Positions 10,180 through 22,128 of a DNA stretch of 64,000 bases are shown piece after piece. Both the position numbers and the translations under genes were made by a program. Below the pieces are notes generated by a model. That model did not search any database. It saw only the letters and a program-made list of their open reading frames with translations, and was not told the origin of the DNA. Origin of the DNA: Adiantum capillus-veneris (Eukaryota; Streptophyta; Polypodiopsida; Polypodiales; Pteridaceae); assembly GCA_014529385.2 (NCBI GenBank), contig CM043971.1, positions 28,475,709 to 28,539,708 of the forward strand, written 5' to 3'. Every line of letters begins with the position of its first letter. The stretch's first letter is position 1.

Positions 10180-12349
10180 TGGAGAGGGGGAATGGGGGAA
10201 CACACCCGGCAAGAAAACAAAGGCATCTCTATAGCTTAGGGTATCCACACTGCCGGCACTGCGGGGAGACACAAGAGCAGGAGAAAGAGAAGGGGGGAAG
10301 GGGAAACAACAGCGGAATTGGGTAATAGTGGCTTGATTACACTTTAAGAGGCATGTACAAAGCTTGCAATGCCATCACAATGACCATTTTCATGATAAAA
10401 TACAAAGGGGATTGACAGGCAAACTCTTCTACCAAAAAACTTCACTTTGTAGGCTTCAAACGGCACAAAAAAGCTCCCATTTTATTAAAAAATGGCTTTT
10501 ATGGGGGGCGGGGGGGATCTTCAACTTTAGAAATTTCTTTTTAATTGGCCCATCTGGCACCTTAATTTGGAATTTGTTTGGAAGGGGGGAGCCCCCTCAA
10601 TTTTATCTACTTTTTAGCTGCACTCTTTGGCTTGTGCTTGAGAGGGGGGTGCACTAGTGACGTCGCTAGTGCCCCTTGGCATTATTTTTTTACACCTTTA
10701 TTTTTTTTCATTCATTTTCACCCTTTGGATTACCTTTGATTTGGCTCAACTTTGGATTTTGACCATCCAAATGACTGGCCTCATCGCCCCCCTTGTCCGG
10801 CTGGGTTTGGACTGCCCTTGAACTCTCCCTCTCTCTTTCATTCTCTTTTGGTCCTTCTGCTTCCTTTTGCCCGACTTCCAATCTTCTTTCTTGGCCGCCC
10901 TTTGGGCTCTCTCCTTTTCCCTCTCTCATATCTTCTCTCCTTTGCACTCGAACCGACTTGGGGCCCCTTTGACCTCCCCGCTCACATCCTCTTTCACTTG
11001 ACTTTGAGCTACCTCTTTCTCTTTCTCTAGTCATGGGATGCTCCCTCTCTCTCCATTCTCCCTTCTGTCTGGGGACCCTCTCCCTCTCTCTCATCTCTCG
11101 CTTTCTCTATCATATCGAGGAGGCACTAGCGAGGTCGCTAGTGCCCTCGCCCTTAACTTTCAAAAGATGGGCTCCTAAGGGACCGCAGGACAGAGTTCTT
11201 GTGGGTGTGCCACGTCATCAATGTGCTCAACCGTCACCCGTCAGCCACTACGACGTGGCACCACCGTCCTCCAAAAATGGCCGGGGTCACCGCCTTGCGC
11301 AGCCACGCTCGCTCACACAGCACCTAGAGCGCCACCGGTAGCCCCAACCATAGCCATGGAGCTCTCTCTCCCTTGTGCATGCCCCAAATGGGCCACATTT
11401 CATGCTTTATACACATGTGTGTTTAGTTCATCTTGCGCATGTGGGATCTCCCTTGTGCCACGTGGTATCCACCGACTCTATGGCCCCTCAAGGTCCACAA
11501 AAACCCCCAAATGCATATACAAAATTTTTATTCCTCCTACCGCTTCCAAGTACTGCAATCTGGTGCTCACGAGTTCAATTTTCTCACTATAAAAACCGGC
11601 CAAAAGCCCTTACTACCAACCTTGTGTCGTGCAAATCCTACCTTTTTCCATCTTCCTCGGGATCACAAACCGAGGCCATCCAAATTGCCAAAGACCAAAC
11701 TGGTATCATGACGCCGGGAGCGAAAGGCGACTTCAAGTTGCAACACCTTTTTGGTCCGGACTCCAATTGAGGTGTTGTTAGTCCTCGTTGACTCATCTTG
11801 ATTCATAGTACCCTCTAGAACCCTGTTGAGGCTCAAGAAATTCAGATGGCATGTCCTCCAATGCAGTCAAGTGGGAACAAACCCGACCTCGACAAGTGGC
11901 CATAACTTGCTATCCAGAACTTCGATCCGCAACCCAGAAAGAGAGGCATGCTTCATAACTCAAGCTTCACACATCTATCTGCTAACATCCACGTGGGCCA
12001 CCTATACCCAACTACCCTATCCATCGGGGATCTGCTAAACCTTCTAACTTTGAACTGCAATATCTTGCACACCGGGGCTCCATTTGATGAGACGTTTGGA
12101 CCGGCTTCTAGAGCACATCAAACACTATACCTTAGAGCACTGACTCATCACTTCAGGAACCTTGATCCATCATCCTAGTTGGACCATCCTTGAGCCTTTT
12201 TGGCCTAAAAACCACATCTTGCATACAATCCCACTGCCACTAGTCTGCTTAGGAACTTCATACCTGTGCTAGGCTTCTGCATTGCACCTGCTTGCAACCT
12301 TCGCTTGGCATAGACTACTTTCTTGCACATACCGACTTTGGCTGGACCA
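10180..12349 (-). repeat. Left (3') LTR of element A
   Basis: 2170 bp, homologous to 17614-19592 with long blocks of high identity. Examples are around 10320-10660 against 17960-18290, and 11340-12340 against 18600-19590. It has about 260 bp of C/T-rich sequence near 10850-11110 that the other LTR lacks. Open frames in it are not conserved between the LTRs. Confidence 0.8.
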
Positions 12350-12355
12350 TTGTTG

Positions 12356-12367
12356 CCTAGCCCCCTT
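12356..12367 (-). other. Polypurine tract of element A
   Basis: On minus this reads AAGGGGGCTAGG, a few bases before the LTR start TGGTCCAGCC at 12349. The position is right for plus-strand DNA priming of the 3' LTR. Confidence 0.55.
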
Positions 12368-12514
12368 GTCGAACATTTATGTTGGACCAAAATCATATTT
12401 AAAAAACTTTATAAACTTGCACACCAAACTGACAACTCAAAGCACTTGCAAAAACTCGAACCCTATGTACATGCTATGTACAAAAGCTTCATTTTCTCTC
12501 GCACTCTGCATACT

Positions 12515-13473
12515 TTAGGTGGGTTGCCCACCCCCCTTGGCTACAATTTGATGCACCTCAGGCACTAGACTTCTTTCAAAATACAACTTGAGCCGCACAC
12601 CGTTCACCCTATTGCTAAGAAGTTTACTATTTGCCCTTACCAGCTGATAGGTCCCATTTGAAAAGTCCTTTTGCACTTTATACCAACTCGTCCACTTCTT
12701 CTTGAACTTATTTTGGAATGTGAAATCCAGGTAACTCTCGTACTTCATGACCAAGTCTCCTTCCTCTATCTTCTTGTCTGGTAAGTTCTAATTGAACTTG
12801 GCAACCCGCTTCTCTCTTTGCTTCACATAGTAGTCTGCTGCTGCTTCTCTATCCATCTGCAAAGCCTCCAGATTGGCTATCCAATCTTGTAAAACCTCCC
12901 GTTGAGTGGCATTGACACGCCACATGCCTTTTAAATCACCTAACTATGCATGTGTCGGCAATACAACCTCCTTACCATAGACTTACTCGAATGGAGTGAA
13001 AGTTGTAGCCACTTTATAGGACATCCTATACACCCACAAACATTTCTCTAGATTTTCTTCTTACTCAGTCTCCTGCTTATACACATACTTAGTCAACATT
13101 TTGATGATTTTCCCGTTAGCACTCTCAACTAGACCATTGCACTGGGGGTGATAGGGTGAGGAAAATTGATGCTAAATATTTAACTTCTCCACTAATGCAC
13201 GCATTAGCTTGCTTCTAAACCCCTGACCCTATCAGAAACTAGCACCCATGGAACACCAAAGCAGTAACAAATGTTATCAAACACAAACTGAGCTACAACA
13301 TTAGCATTGACTTCCTTCACAGCCTTGGCCTCGACCCAACTTGTAAGGTAGTCAATGGCTACTACCACATATTTCTTACCACTTGTAGATTTTGGGAGTG
13401 GACCCATGGCATCTAGACTCCACTTCTTGAAAGAACTTTGTGCAATGATGGCACCTTGCAACTCCTCTACCAA
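12515..13473 (-). pseudogene. Integrase of element A, core and C-terminal part (broken)
   Basis: 13473-13204 encodes the integrase core start: LDAMGPLPKS with the first catalytic Asp, then DYLTSWVEAKAV, then LVSDRVRG with the second Asp, where the usual SDRG is altered. In another frame near 13130-13190 the DDE glutamate region is readable (SPYHPQCNGLVESANGKI). 12754-12515 gives the C-terminal domain (NGTYQLVRAN, RVNGVRLKLYF), typical of gypsy integrases. The pieces lie in different frames, so the gene is frameshifted and inactive. The enzyme joined element DNA to the chromosome. Confidence 0.8.
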
Positions 13474-13569
13474 TCATCTTTCACCTATAGTCTGACAATC
13501 GTGGCATGTTGTGCACTAGTAATGCACGTCCTTCACTATGGAAGGCCACCAAAAGCCTTCTCTTAGCAC

Positions 13570-14327
13570 TCAAAACAGAACCTGGTATTTACCCTGTGTC
13601 CGCTTTCTTTGTGGCATTGCTCCAACACCATACATCACCCTCCTTAGCACTCCGTCACACCCATAGTTCATCAGATCTTCACTCACCAATGTGAATTTAT
13701 AGGCCTTTTGCACCACTCTTCTTCTTTGCAACTTGGATAAACCCTCTGGACACTGCCTTGCACTTAGAATCCCCTCAATCTCCCTTAGAGTCTCCCTGCT
13801 ACTAGCATAAGTGGTTGGGGCCACATATAGGCATGCAACATGCACTTGCACTTTGCTACTTGCTAACTGGTCTACCTCTTGGTTCTGGTCTCTCCTCACA
13901 TGCTTGAATTGAACTTCTTCAAAAGACTTTACATCTTCTTAATGGAAAAGAACCAGTGCTTCAAAGGATCCTGCTTTACCTGCCCTTGGCATAACAGTTG
14001 CTTGATGACTAGCAACGCATCTCCCTTCACCACCAGCCTAGAAATACCAAACTCTATACACTGCTTCAAACCCAAATGCAGAGTGAAATACTTCACCTCA
14101 TTATTGGTGTGGACATCCTCCAAATCATATGCTTTTGAAAATATGGTTTTTCCGTGTGGGTCGTGTATCACCACACCTCCACCTACCTTTTGCACTACCC
14201 TTTGATACGCTCTGGTGAACCACATGGTAAAGGAATTCTCCAAATTAGGATCCTCTTTAGCTTCATCTTGCACCACCCTTGGATAGGCTAGCAAATCGAC
14301 GACATTTTTGACAAGAATGTCTGCCAA
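13570..14327 (-). pseudogene. Second (archaeal-type) RNase H and integrase N-terminal region of element A
   Basis: 14327-13929 reads as an RNase H fold. It has FTMWFTRAYQ where FxDGA is expected, GGGVVIHDPHGK, the catalytic Glu in TNNEVKYF, and the Asp in VVKGDALLVIKQL. The first catalytic Asp is replaced, so activity is lost. 13899-13570 continues with the RNase H tail (NQEVDQLAS) and the region leading into the integrase zinc-binding domain. An extra RNase H between the RT-linked RNase H and integrase is characteristic of the plant Tat lineage. Confidence 0.75.
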
Positions 14328-14329
14328 GT

Positions 14330-14945
14330 GAGACCGACTCGTGTGGTCTACTTTAAACTCAACTCAAACTCTTGCAGCTCCAACACCCACTTCATAATTA
14401 TCCTCCCTGGCTTCAAATGTAGCATTACCTCTGGCAATAGATTGTAAGCCATCAACACAACAAATTTGCGCACAATTAAATGCACTTTAAACTTCTTGCA
14501 AGCAAAGACCAAAGCCATCACCCATTTCTCTGCTTCAATGTAGGTAGTCTCTACTACTGGGCTAATTATATTGGCTTGTAGCTTCTCCCTACCTTCTATA
14601 GTAAAACTGCTCCAATAGCAACTATGCCCATTGTCATAGACACATAAAAGTCATCCTCTCTATTGGGAGGACACACTGCTCGCAACTGACACAAAACTTG
14701 ACCTAGTCAAAAGCTTCCTGAGCTTCCTCATCCCACTGATAACCGTGCACCTACTGAGCCCTCTTTCGAAGAGGATGCACATATTGTGACAACATCCAAA
14801 AGAAGCCTGATAAATACTTTAGCTTATGAACAAACGAAGCCAAACCTTGAGCATCTAACGGAAGCTCCATCAACACCAACGCCTTCACCTTCTCGGGATC
14901 AGTCTCTATACCATTCCGTGACACTACATGACCCAATAGTTGCAC
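14330..14945 (-). pseudogene. RT thumb and RNase H of element A (broken)
   Basis: 14945-14751 gives the RT connection region (MQLLGHVVSRNGIETDPEKV, LKYLSGFFWMLSQYV). Around 14400-14600 the minus strand reads the RNase H portion (ETTYIEAEKWVMALVFACKK, GRIIMKWVLELQEFEL) with stops between the parts. It belongs between the RT and the second RNase H. Confidence 0.7.
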
Positions 14946-14951
14946 TCGAGG

Positions 14952-15758
14952 CTATGCTAGCTTGCACTTCTTAGGGTTCAATTGACCTCCTTCTTCATCA
15001 AGCCTTTGAAAGCATAATTGTAGCTTTGACAGGTGCTCCAATCTTGAACTATAACAACCTATATCGTCCATGAAGACCCTGATAAAGCAACCCAAGTAGG
15101 GGCCAAATACACCGTTCATCCAATCTTGGAAAGTAGCATATGCATTCACCAACCCAAACAACATCCTGCAGTAAGCAAAACAACCCCATGGAGATATGAA
15201 CATGGTCTTCAACTAGTCGTCAAGTGAAATCCCTATCTGAAAATACCCCAAAAAACCATCCATAATCGAGTATCTCTCATGCCCAGCCACCTGGTTGAGG
15301 ATCTCGTCTTGAAACGACAGCGGGTAGTAGTCGGCACGTACCCTCCATTTCCCATTCTTCTTAGGGGTTATGACCACTGGTGAGATCCATTTTGACTCCT
15401 TCACAGGGTATACGATGCCTACGTCCAAAAACTTATTAATCTCTTGCCAAAGGGCCTCCTTTTTTATTTCCCCTAGTCTTCTCAACTTCTGTGCTTTAGG
15501 TCTATGTCCCTCCTTGAGAAGAATCTTGTGCTCTACCCCTTTTACACTTGGGAAATCTTTGTATTCTGTCACAAATAGGTTAGGATAGGACTCACACAGT
15601 TGGACATAATTATCCTTCTCACCCTTGGCCAAATCCTCACTTAACATTCTTGAAGCCTCCTCTATGCTTAAACCATGAGCTTGAGGCTGCATACCTTTTT
15701 CCTTAGGAGGGGAGTCGTCTATGGTGAAGCCGAACAAATCCACATCTATCTTCAACAT
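14952..15758 (-). pseudogene. Reverse transcriptase of element A (broken)
   Basis: 15758-15213 carries the RT fingers (ILLKEGHRPKAQKLRRLG, GIVYPVKESKWISPVVITPK, GKWRVRADYYPLSFQDEIL, YSIMDGFLGYFQI). 15212-14952 carries the palm (MLFGLVNAYATFQDWMNGVF, IRVFMDDIGCYS, with MDD at the catalytic YxDD site). A stop separates the two frames at 15213. VDYRxLN is changed to VRADYYPL. Makes element DNA from RNA; inactive here. Confidence 0.85.
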
Positions 15759-15895
15759 GTTGTCCTCTCTCTCCTCCTCCTATGTGGTAGTGTAGCCTTC
15801 ATCATAGGCTGTCTCTATTTTGTACTCATAGCTTGTCGCGTCGTCTTCATCTTTAGCTGTCATAGGACAAGAACTTCTCTCCTTGGTCTTCAAAT

Positions 15896-16705
15896 CTAGT
15901 ACAATCTGCCTCCCCTTCTCTTTGTTAGGTAAAGTGAACACTTTGCTCTCCAATACTGCTTAGCACCTATAACCAAAATCCATGGCCTAGACAAAATGAT
16001 TGGATAAACATTATCACTTTCCTTCATCACAAAAAAGTTTATTAGGCACTCTATGCCCATCACCTTGACCTTCACATCTTGAGCCACACCTAGACACTTA
16101 GCTTTAGTATGGTTGACCATCCTCATGTGCACATTCGACTTTACTACCGCCTTGAATCCTGTCTCTTTCATGGCTGCTTCCGTCATAACACATGCCTGCA
16201 CTCCACCATCTATGTAGGCATGTACTTGCATCCTTTTCTCTATAACAACATCCACTAGTGGAAGGACATCATTACCTACTCTCAAGGCCATGTTTTTCAA
16301 TGCGTGCACGTTTACTTTAGATCTCAATAGCCTGGTGCTAGCACTCGTAGGCCACTGCCTCCTCAATTTTGGATTTAAAGACAACAACTGACCAAAAGTA
16401 ATGTTTGATTTTTGATTTTGAACATCACTTACCAGGTTGTACTCAGGATAGCCACGTCCCAATTGGAAATCCTCTTGCTTGATTTTGCAGTGTCTCCTTC
16501 TTTTGTTGGTCTTAGGCTGTTCTTTGCCCTCGTACACCTTCTCTTTACCCTTGCGAGCTCTGGTTTCATACTCTTTCTCCGTCTCTCTCTCCATTCTTGC
16601 CCTCTTATTGGCCAAAATCTTGACAGCTTGCTTGTCTATCTCGATAATATTCACTCTTGGGACTTCACCTCCATTTGGTGGAGCTAGCTTCACAAGATTT
16701 TCCAT
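15896..16705 (-). pseudogene. Retropepsin-like protease region of element A
   Basis: The 269-codon frame contains an aspartic protease: YIDGGVQACVM, with the active-site Asp but Gly-Gly in place of Thr/Ser-Gly, and IILSRPWI, where the usual ILGRPW has Gly changed to Ser. The N-terminal half is charged (KRARMERETEKEYETRARKG), a Gag-protease linker. The protease would cut the Gag-Pol polyprotein. The altered flap and ILG motif fit a decayed copy. Confidence 0.75.
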
Positions 16706-16795
16706 TGCTTGCTCTTTTGGACCATTGAACTGCCCTTGACCTCAACCTCTACCAAACAACGGGTAAATTCCTCCTCTCTAATTCGGTGGTTGAAG

Positions 16796-17500
16796 ACAAT
16801 CAGGCGCATAGTGACCCTCTTCTTGACAATTGTAGCATCTCCCTGACAATGACCTTGCCCTGCCCTTTGCTTCTTTTAGCTGTCCTCTATCCATCATGCT
16901 TAGCTACAACTCCTGCATCTGCTCGGATAAACCCACACCGTACGTGCCCAATTCTGCGGCACCACGACTACAACTCGATTTCCATGATTTTCCTTGTGCA
17001 TAGCCTCCCTCGAACTCTACGATTAAAGGGGGGCCATCGTCTCGTAGCCTGACACACCCTACTCTATCTTCTTCTTTATCTATTTTATCTTTGACCATCA
17101 ATTACTACAACACCATTCTAGTTTGTCGAGCTTTAAAAGTTGACCTTCTCTGTCACTTTAGGGTGTAGACACGCCATGAATTTATCCAATTGAAAGTAAT
17201 CCCCATTAGCCAATTGCAAGGCTACCGCTAATTCTACCCAACACTCTTCAAAACGACCCAAAAACAAATTGAACTCTTCACTTACATCTTGCTTAAGCGC
17301 CTTCAGCTTTGCATCCATCTTGACTGAGGACGCCTCCTTGCAAAAATTGTGAAGAAACCTTGCTTGCCTCGACCCCCGCCTTCCAGAGCTTCATGCAAAA
17401 CTTTATCTTTTCCATGCATCACCAAAGGAAAATTCTACATTTTGCTATCCTCGTTCGGCATACGCAGTGATAATTTGACATCCACTCATCAGGGCCTTCC
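16796..17500 (-). pseudogene. Gag remnant of element A with CCHC zinc knuckle
   Basis: At 16837-16796 the minus strand encodes CYNCQEEGHYAPDC, a canonical CX2CX4HX4C knuckle. Upstream, 17318-17133 reads a Gag capsid fragment (FNLFLGRFEECWVELAVALQ, DYFQLDKFMACLHPKVTEKV), and 17101-16904 a linker. The pieces are separated by stops and frame changes. Gag packages element RNA. Confidence 0.7.
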
Positions 17501-17589
17501 TCACCTGTGAAAATTGGACCTCCTAGCCCCGCCATGACTTCTAAAATTAAAAACCGCTTCTATTTTATTAACTGGGATCAATCAATGTA

Positions 17590-17608
17590 CTCCTCCGTTG
17601 GGGCACCA
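17590..17608 (-). other. Primer binding site of element A
   Basis: On minus this starts TGGTGCCCCAACGGAGGA, five bases inside the right LTR edge at 17614. The leading TGG and the position match a tRNA primer site. The donor tRNA was not identified. Confidence 0.6.
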
Positions 17609-17613
17609 GAAGA

Positions 17614-19592
17614 TGGAGACGGGGAACACATCCGACACAAAAACAAAGGCCTCTTTATAGCTCAGGGTATCCACAACACCCATATCCTCTCAGAAAACAC
17701 CTTCAAAACCACACTTTACACTAGCAGACCATCGCCTGCTCTTTTCCCAATGCTTATACACTCTACAAGTCCACCACACAACGCACACCTATTGCGATAG
17801 TCCGTCTCCACCCTTACATCCACACACAGCCACTCAATCCCTCTCTCTCACACAAAACACTGCCGGTCCAGGGGGGGCACACACATCCACACTGCCTACA
17901 CCGTGGGGAAACACAAGAGCAAGAGAAAGAGAAGGGGAGAAGGGGAAATGACAGCAGAATTGGGTAATAGTGGCTTGATTACACTTCAAGAGGCATGTAC
18001 AAATCTTGAAATTCCATCACAATGGCCATTTTCATGAGAAAATACAAAGGGGATTGACATGCACACTCTTCTGCCAAAAAACTCAACTCTGCAAGCTTCA
18101 AACGACACAAAAAGCCCCCATTTCATTAAGAAAATGGCTTTTATAGGGGGGGTCTTCAAATTTGTAAATTTTTTAAAAATTGACCCATCTCGCACCTTAA
18201 TTTGGATTTTTTTTTGGAAGGGGGGAGCCGCCTCATTTTTATCTGCTTTCTAGCTGCACTCTTTGGCATGTGCTTGAGAGGGAGGTGCACTAGCAACATC
18301 GCTAGTTCCCCTTGGCATTATTTTCTTCCACCTTTATTTTCATTTTCACTCTTTGGATTACCTTTGATTTGGCTCAACTTTGGCTTTTGACCATCCATTT
18401 GACTGGCCTCATTGCCCCCCTTGTTCGACGGGGCTGGGTTTGGATTTCCCTTGAACTCTCCCTCTCTCTTTCATTCTCTTTTGGTCACAGTGCCCTCTCC
18501 CTTAACTTTCAAAAGATGGGCTCCTAAGGGGCTGCGGGACTGAGCCCAGCCGGCGTCACCGCCTTATGCCTCCAGGCCTGCTCACAGAGTGCTCGGAGCG
18601 CCACCGATAGCCCTTGCCATAGCCATGGAGCTCTCTCTCCCTTGTACACACCCCAAATGGGCCACGATTCATGCTTTATACACCGACATGTTCAGTCCTC
18701 CTTGCACATGTGGGATCTCCCTTGCACCACGTGGTATCCACCGGCTCTATGGCCCCTCAAGGTCCACAGAAACCCCCAAATGCATATACAAAATTGTTAT
18801 TCCTCCTACCCCTTTCGAGTCCCGCAATCTGGTGCTCATGGGCCTGATTTCCTCACTGTAAAAACTGATAAAAATCCCCCATTGCCGACCGTGTGTCGCA
18901 CAAATCCTACCTTTTTTCAATTTCCTTGGGATCACAAACCGAGGCGGTCCAAATTGCCAAAGGCCAAACTGGTACCATGACGTCGAGAGCGAACACAGAC
19001 TTCAAACTGCAACACCTTGCTGGTTCGGACTCCGATTGAGGTGTTGTTAGTCCTCATTGACTCATCTTGATTCATAGTACTCTCTAGAACCCGATTGAGG
19101 CCCAAGAAATGCCATATGGCCCCCGAAAAAACTTCAAGCGACCATAGCTTGCTATCCAGAATTTTGATCCAGAACTCAAAAAGAGAGGCATGCTCCATAA
19201 CTCAACATTCACACATCTATCTGCTAACATCCACATGGGCCACCTGTCCCCAACTGGCCTATCCATCGGGGATCTGCTAAACCTTCTAATTTGAACTGCA
19301 ATATCTTGCACATCGGGGCTCCGTTTGATGAGCTGTTTGGACCAACTTCTAGAGCACATCGAACACTACATCTTAGAGCACCAACTTAGCACTTTGGAAC
19401 CTTGATCTCTCATCCTAGATGGACCATCCTTGAGACTTTTTGGCCTAAAAATCCACATCTGGCATACATTCTCACTGCCACTAGTCTGCCCCCAGGGACT
19501 TCATACATGCTCTAGCCTTCTTCACTACACCTGCTTGAAGCCTTCGCTTGGCATAGACCACTTTCTTGCACAAACCAACTTTGGCTGCACCA
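17614..19592 (-). repeat. Right (5') LTR of element A
   Basis: 1979 bp, homologous to 10180-12349. It has about 230 bp near 17650-17880 not seen in the left copy and lacks the left copy's C/T-rich block. Confidence 0.8.
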
Positions 19593-19700
19593 ACGTCACT
19601 CGGCGAGTTACATGGAAATTCTAAGGAGAAACTTGCCGAGTTCCATTAGTATTCCACACATTATAATTTCATACTTTGGGTAACTTGACGAGTTAGCCGC
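19593..19700. repeat. Continuation of the 25-bp palindrome array
   Basis: The right part of the interrupted unit ends CGAGTTACATGG at 19615. With one copy of ACGT removed, its left part at 10174-10179 gives exactly 25 bp. Two weaker half-units follow (CTTGCCGAGTT near 19635, TAACTTGACGAGTTA near 19682). Confidence 0.7.
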
Positions 19701-19833
19701 ATTGTAGATGTCACAGATTGCGGGAAGTGGGTACACTTTATCTTGAATACACCCCATGCAATCTTGTGATTTTTGGGTTAAGCTTGAGCTACTGCACAAT
19801 TCTCATTTGAAAATCCCCTAGAAAACTTTGTCA

Positions 19834-20394
19834 TTAGTTCCCCATTAGAGGGGTAGCATGGTACACTTTTTGATACAAAAGATGGCAAGCATCGTAGAGA
19901 CGATTCTGCACCATATGTAGGAAGACATTTGAATTCTTCTTCTCAAGAAATTTGAAGACAGTCAGCCACTGCTCAGGTTGAAAATCCTGGTCGGTAAGGT
20001 CTTTGGGCAAATTTTCCTCTAGGCTCAAGCTATACTTAGCATGTAGCTCAAAAACTGAGTAGTGAAATTGGGAGAGCTTGGGGTACTCAAGTTGCGCTGA
20101 CAATAATAAGAAAGAGAACAAGAAAACATTAATTTAGGGGCATGCATGCAATGACAAGGTAACAATGTGTAAAGAAAATCCAATGGAGGAGAAAATGTGC
20201 ATATAGCAGACATGGAAGAAGAGCACAATACCTTTTTGAGTGCGAGACTTTGGAGTTGAGGGATCCATTTTCATCAGGGAGGCTTCACCTTGCTTTGAAG
20301 GCGGTTAAGGGGTCTGTACGACAGAGTCGACATCCTTGGAGGGTCTCTTGCTCCTCTTGGAGGGGGTGTTCCTCCTAGGGGTGGTAGCACTCAT
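19834..20394 (-). CDS. Candidate two-exon gene, unrecognised
   Basis: Exon 1 (20394-20232) starts MSATTPRRNTPSKRSKRPSK, a basic Ser/Thr/Pro-rich N-terminus. It has one in-frame TAA after DVDSVVQTP, then resumes with MKMDPSTPKSRTQK. The exon ends AAAAAG before GTATTG, a donor. A pyrimidine-rich intron of 135 bp (20231-20097) ends TTGTCAG. Exon 2 (20096-19834) continues in the same reading phase with AQLEYPKLSQFHYSVFELHA and FLEKKNSNVFLHMVQNRL, and stops after PLMGN. Starting at the second Met (about 20275) avoids the TAA and gives a product of about 100 residues. I do not recognise the family. The matching phase across the intron supports a real or recently real gene; an element-borne ORF is an alternative. 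Confidence 0.4.
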
Positions 20395-22073
20395 CTCTAT
20401 GCACAAAAAATTGTGTGAGATAGGAAGGGATGAGTGAGTATGAAAGTTCTTGGTAAGAGGGAAGGCATGAAGCGAGTAGCAAAGAATATATGACTCTAGT
20501 GTCTAGGTCGTGGGGTTAGAGGGAACATGGCGACATGACAGACGTTGTGAAGGATTGGGGGGCCAGTCTCTACAACACCTCAAACCAACACCAAGAAAAG
20601 AAGATGAAAGAATAGCTCTCTCAAGATAAAATGGGTTGATCTTCTCTCACAAATTTTGATAGCCTCACTCGCACTCAGCCTCAAGCTCTTCGCCTCAAGC
20701 TTCAGCCTGCATCTTGCCAGTCACCATTAAGCAATGTGTTGTCATCACTGCGGCCCACAATGCTCTCATCTCCAGAGTACGAGTCCCGACCTGCTGGCTC
20801 TGACATGCACATTCAAGTTCGTCTGTTGAGTTTGAGTCATGAGTCCTCACGACCTAGTTGAGAGCTGTGGTGTCACACTCTACCCGACTCCAACCTGGTT
20901 GAAACTTGATCTGTGTTGTTTCCGGCTTCAGCCTACTGCATCTCACAAGAGCTCACAAGTCAAGACTTTCCATCCCTTGAGATTTGGAGCCTTCTTTGCA
21001 TGCTACAACCACAAAGCCTCCGGAGTTTGAAAGTCTTCAACTCAATCAAAGCCTAATTGGGAGTCTTTATATTTGTCATTGATATTTCAAAGACATATTG
21101 GTGAATGCATTGTTTCCAAATCTTTTGAATTATTACATAATGTTTGTATGTTGCTTTTCTGGAAGTTTTACGTCAAATGTTTGCACCTTTCTTTTTGGAA
21201 GTTCAGTGACAATGCTGAAATTCTTAGTCAGACATGTCAAGATTGAACATTTGCTTGATGCTCTTTAGGTGTAATCACTTTCATTTGCTTGATGCTCTTT
21301 AGGTGTAATCACTTTCATTTGGTGTGATCTATGCGTAAGATTTCTTCTAAGAAAAAGTTTTGGATTGTAAAGTAGAGGTTGTTCTATCGGTATAGCCAGC
21401 TCCAAGAAAAAGTTGATTTGTAAACTTGTGACATTGGTCATGTGTAAGTCTAAAGGAGGCCATTGAGAGTAGGATACGTAGACATTTAGCCAAATTTATG
21501 ACCTTTTAGTGCATGTGACTATGTAGAAAACATCTTGTATGTATTCATTAGCTATTCTATCGAATGCGTTTGGATAGCAATTAGCAACAAAATTTGATGT
21601 GCTTTATCACTCTACTCCAATTGCTTCTTTGTGGAAGCCTAACAAGAAGCTGCATTATGCACATCAATTTGAAGTTGGTGAAAGCATTGGTTGCACTTTG
21701 TCTTGCTACTCAATAGAGAACGTGCACGCACATGAAGTAACCATCCTTGCATTGGACCTCAACTTACTTAGGATCCAACACCAAGTAAGCATGCCCCTTT
21801 TCCCCTCTTTGTCACCACACTTTTCTAAACATAGCCTAAGCAAACATATTCTAAATAGACGACGAGGGTCGAAACTCATCAAATTTTTGATATTTATAAG
21901 GCTATTTAAATAAATGAATATTTATTGACTTTTATAAGGGATCCATATATGCTCATTGAAAATCTCTTACAAGTTGTTAGGGAGAGGTGGATCATGGATA
22001 GGTGCAAGCGGGAGGCTTCTTGAGACTAAGAGGAGAAATTGAAGCTTGTAGTAGAGTGGTTGTGTGGGCTGTG

Positions 22074-22128
<55 letters not shown>

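Larger units (their letters stand above)
10180..19592 (-). mobile_element. Ty3/gypsy LTR retrotransposon, Tat-like (element A)
   Basis: Direct repeats of about 2 kb (10180-12349 and 17614-19592) flank a minus-strand gag-pol. The outer edges are TGGAGAGGG and GCACCA. ACGT directly precedes the left edge (10176-10179) and directly follows the right edge (19593-19596), a 4-bp target duplication or a 5-bp one with a mutation. The order on minus is PBS, gag zinc knuckle, protease, RT, RNase H, a second archaeal-type RNase H, integrase and PPT, the arrangement of plant Tat-lineage elements. Every gene has frameshifts or stops and the LTRs differ by large indels, so the copy is old and dead. Confidence 0.85.

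Noticed and set aside
11221-11770. Plus-strand frames in the LTRs of element A (also 18589-18980)
   Set aside because: Both LTRs contain similar frames, but starts, ends and phases are not kept between the two copies. Non-coding LTR sequence.
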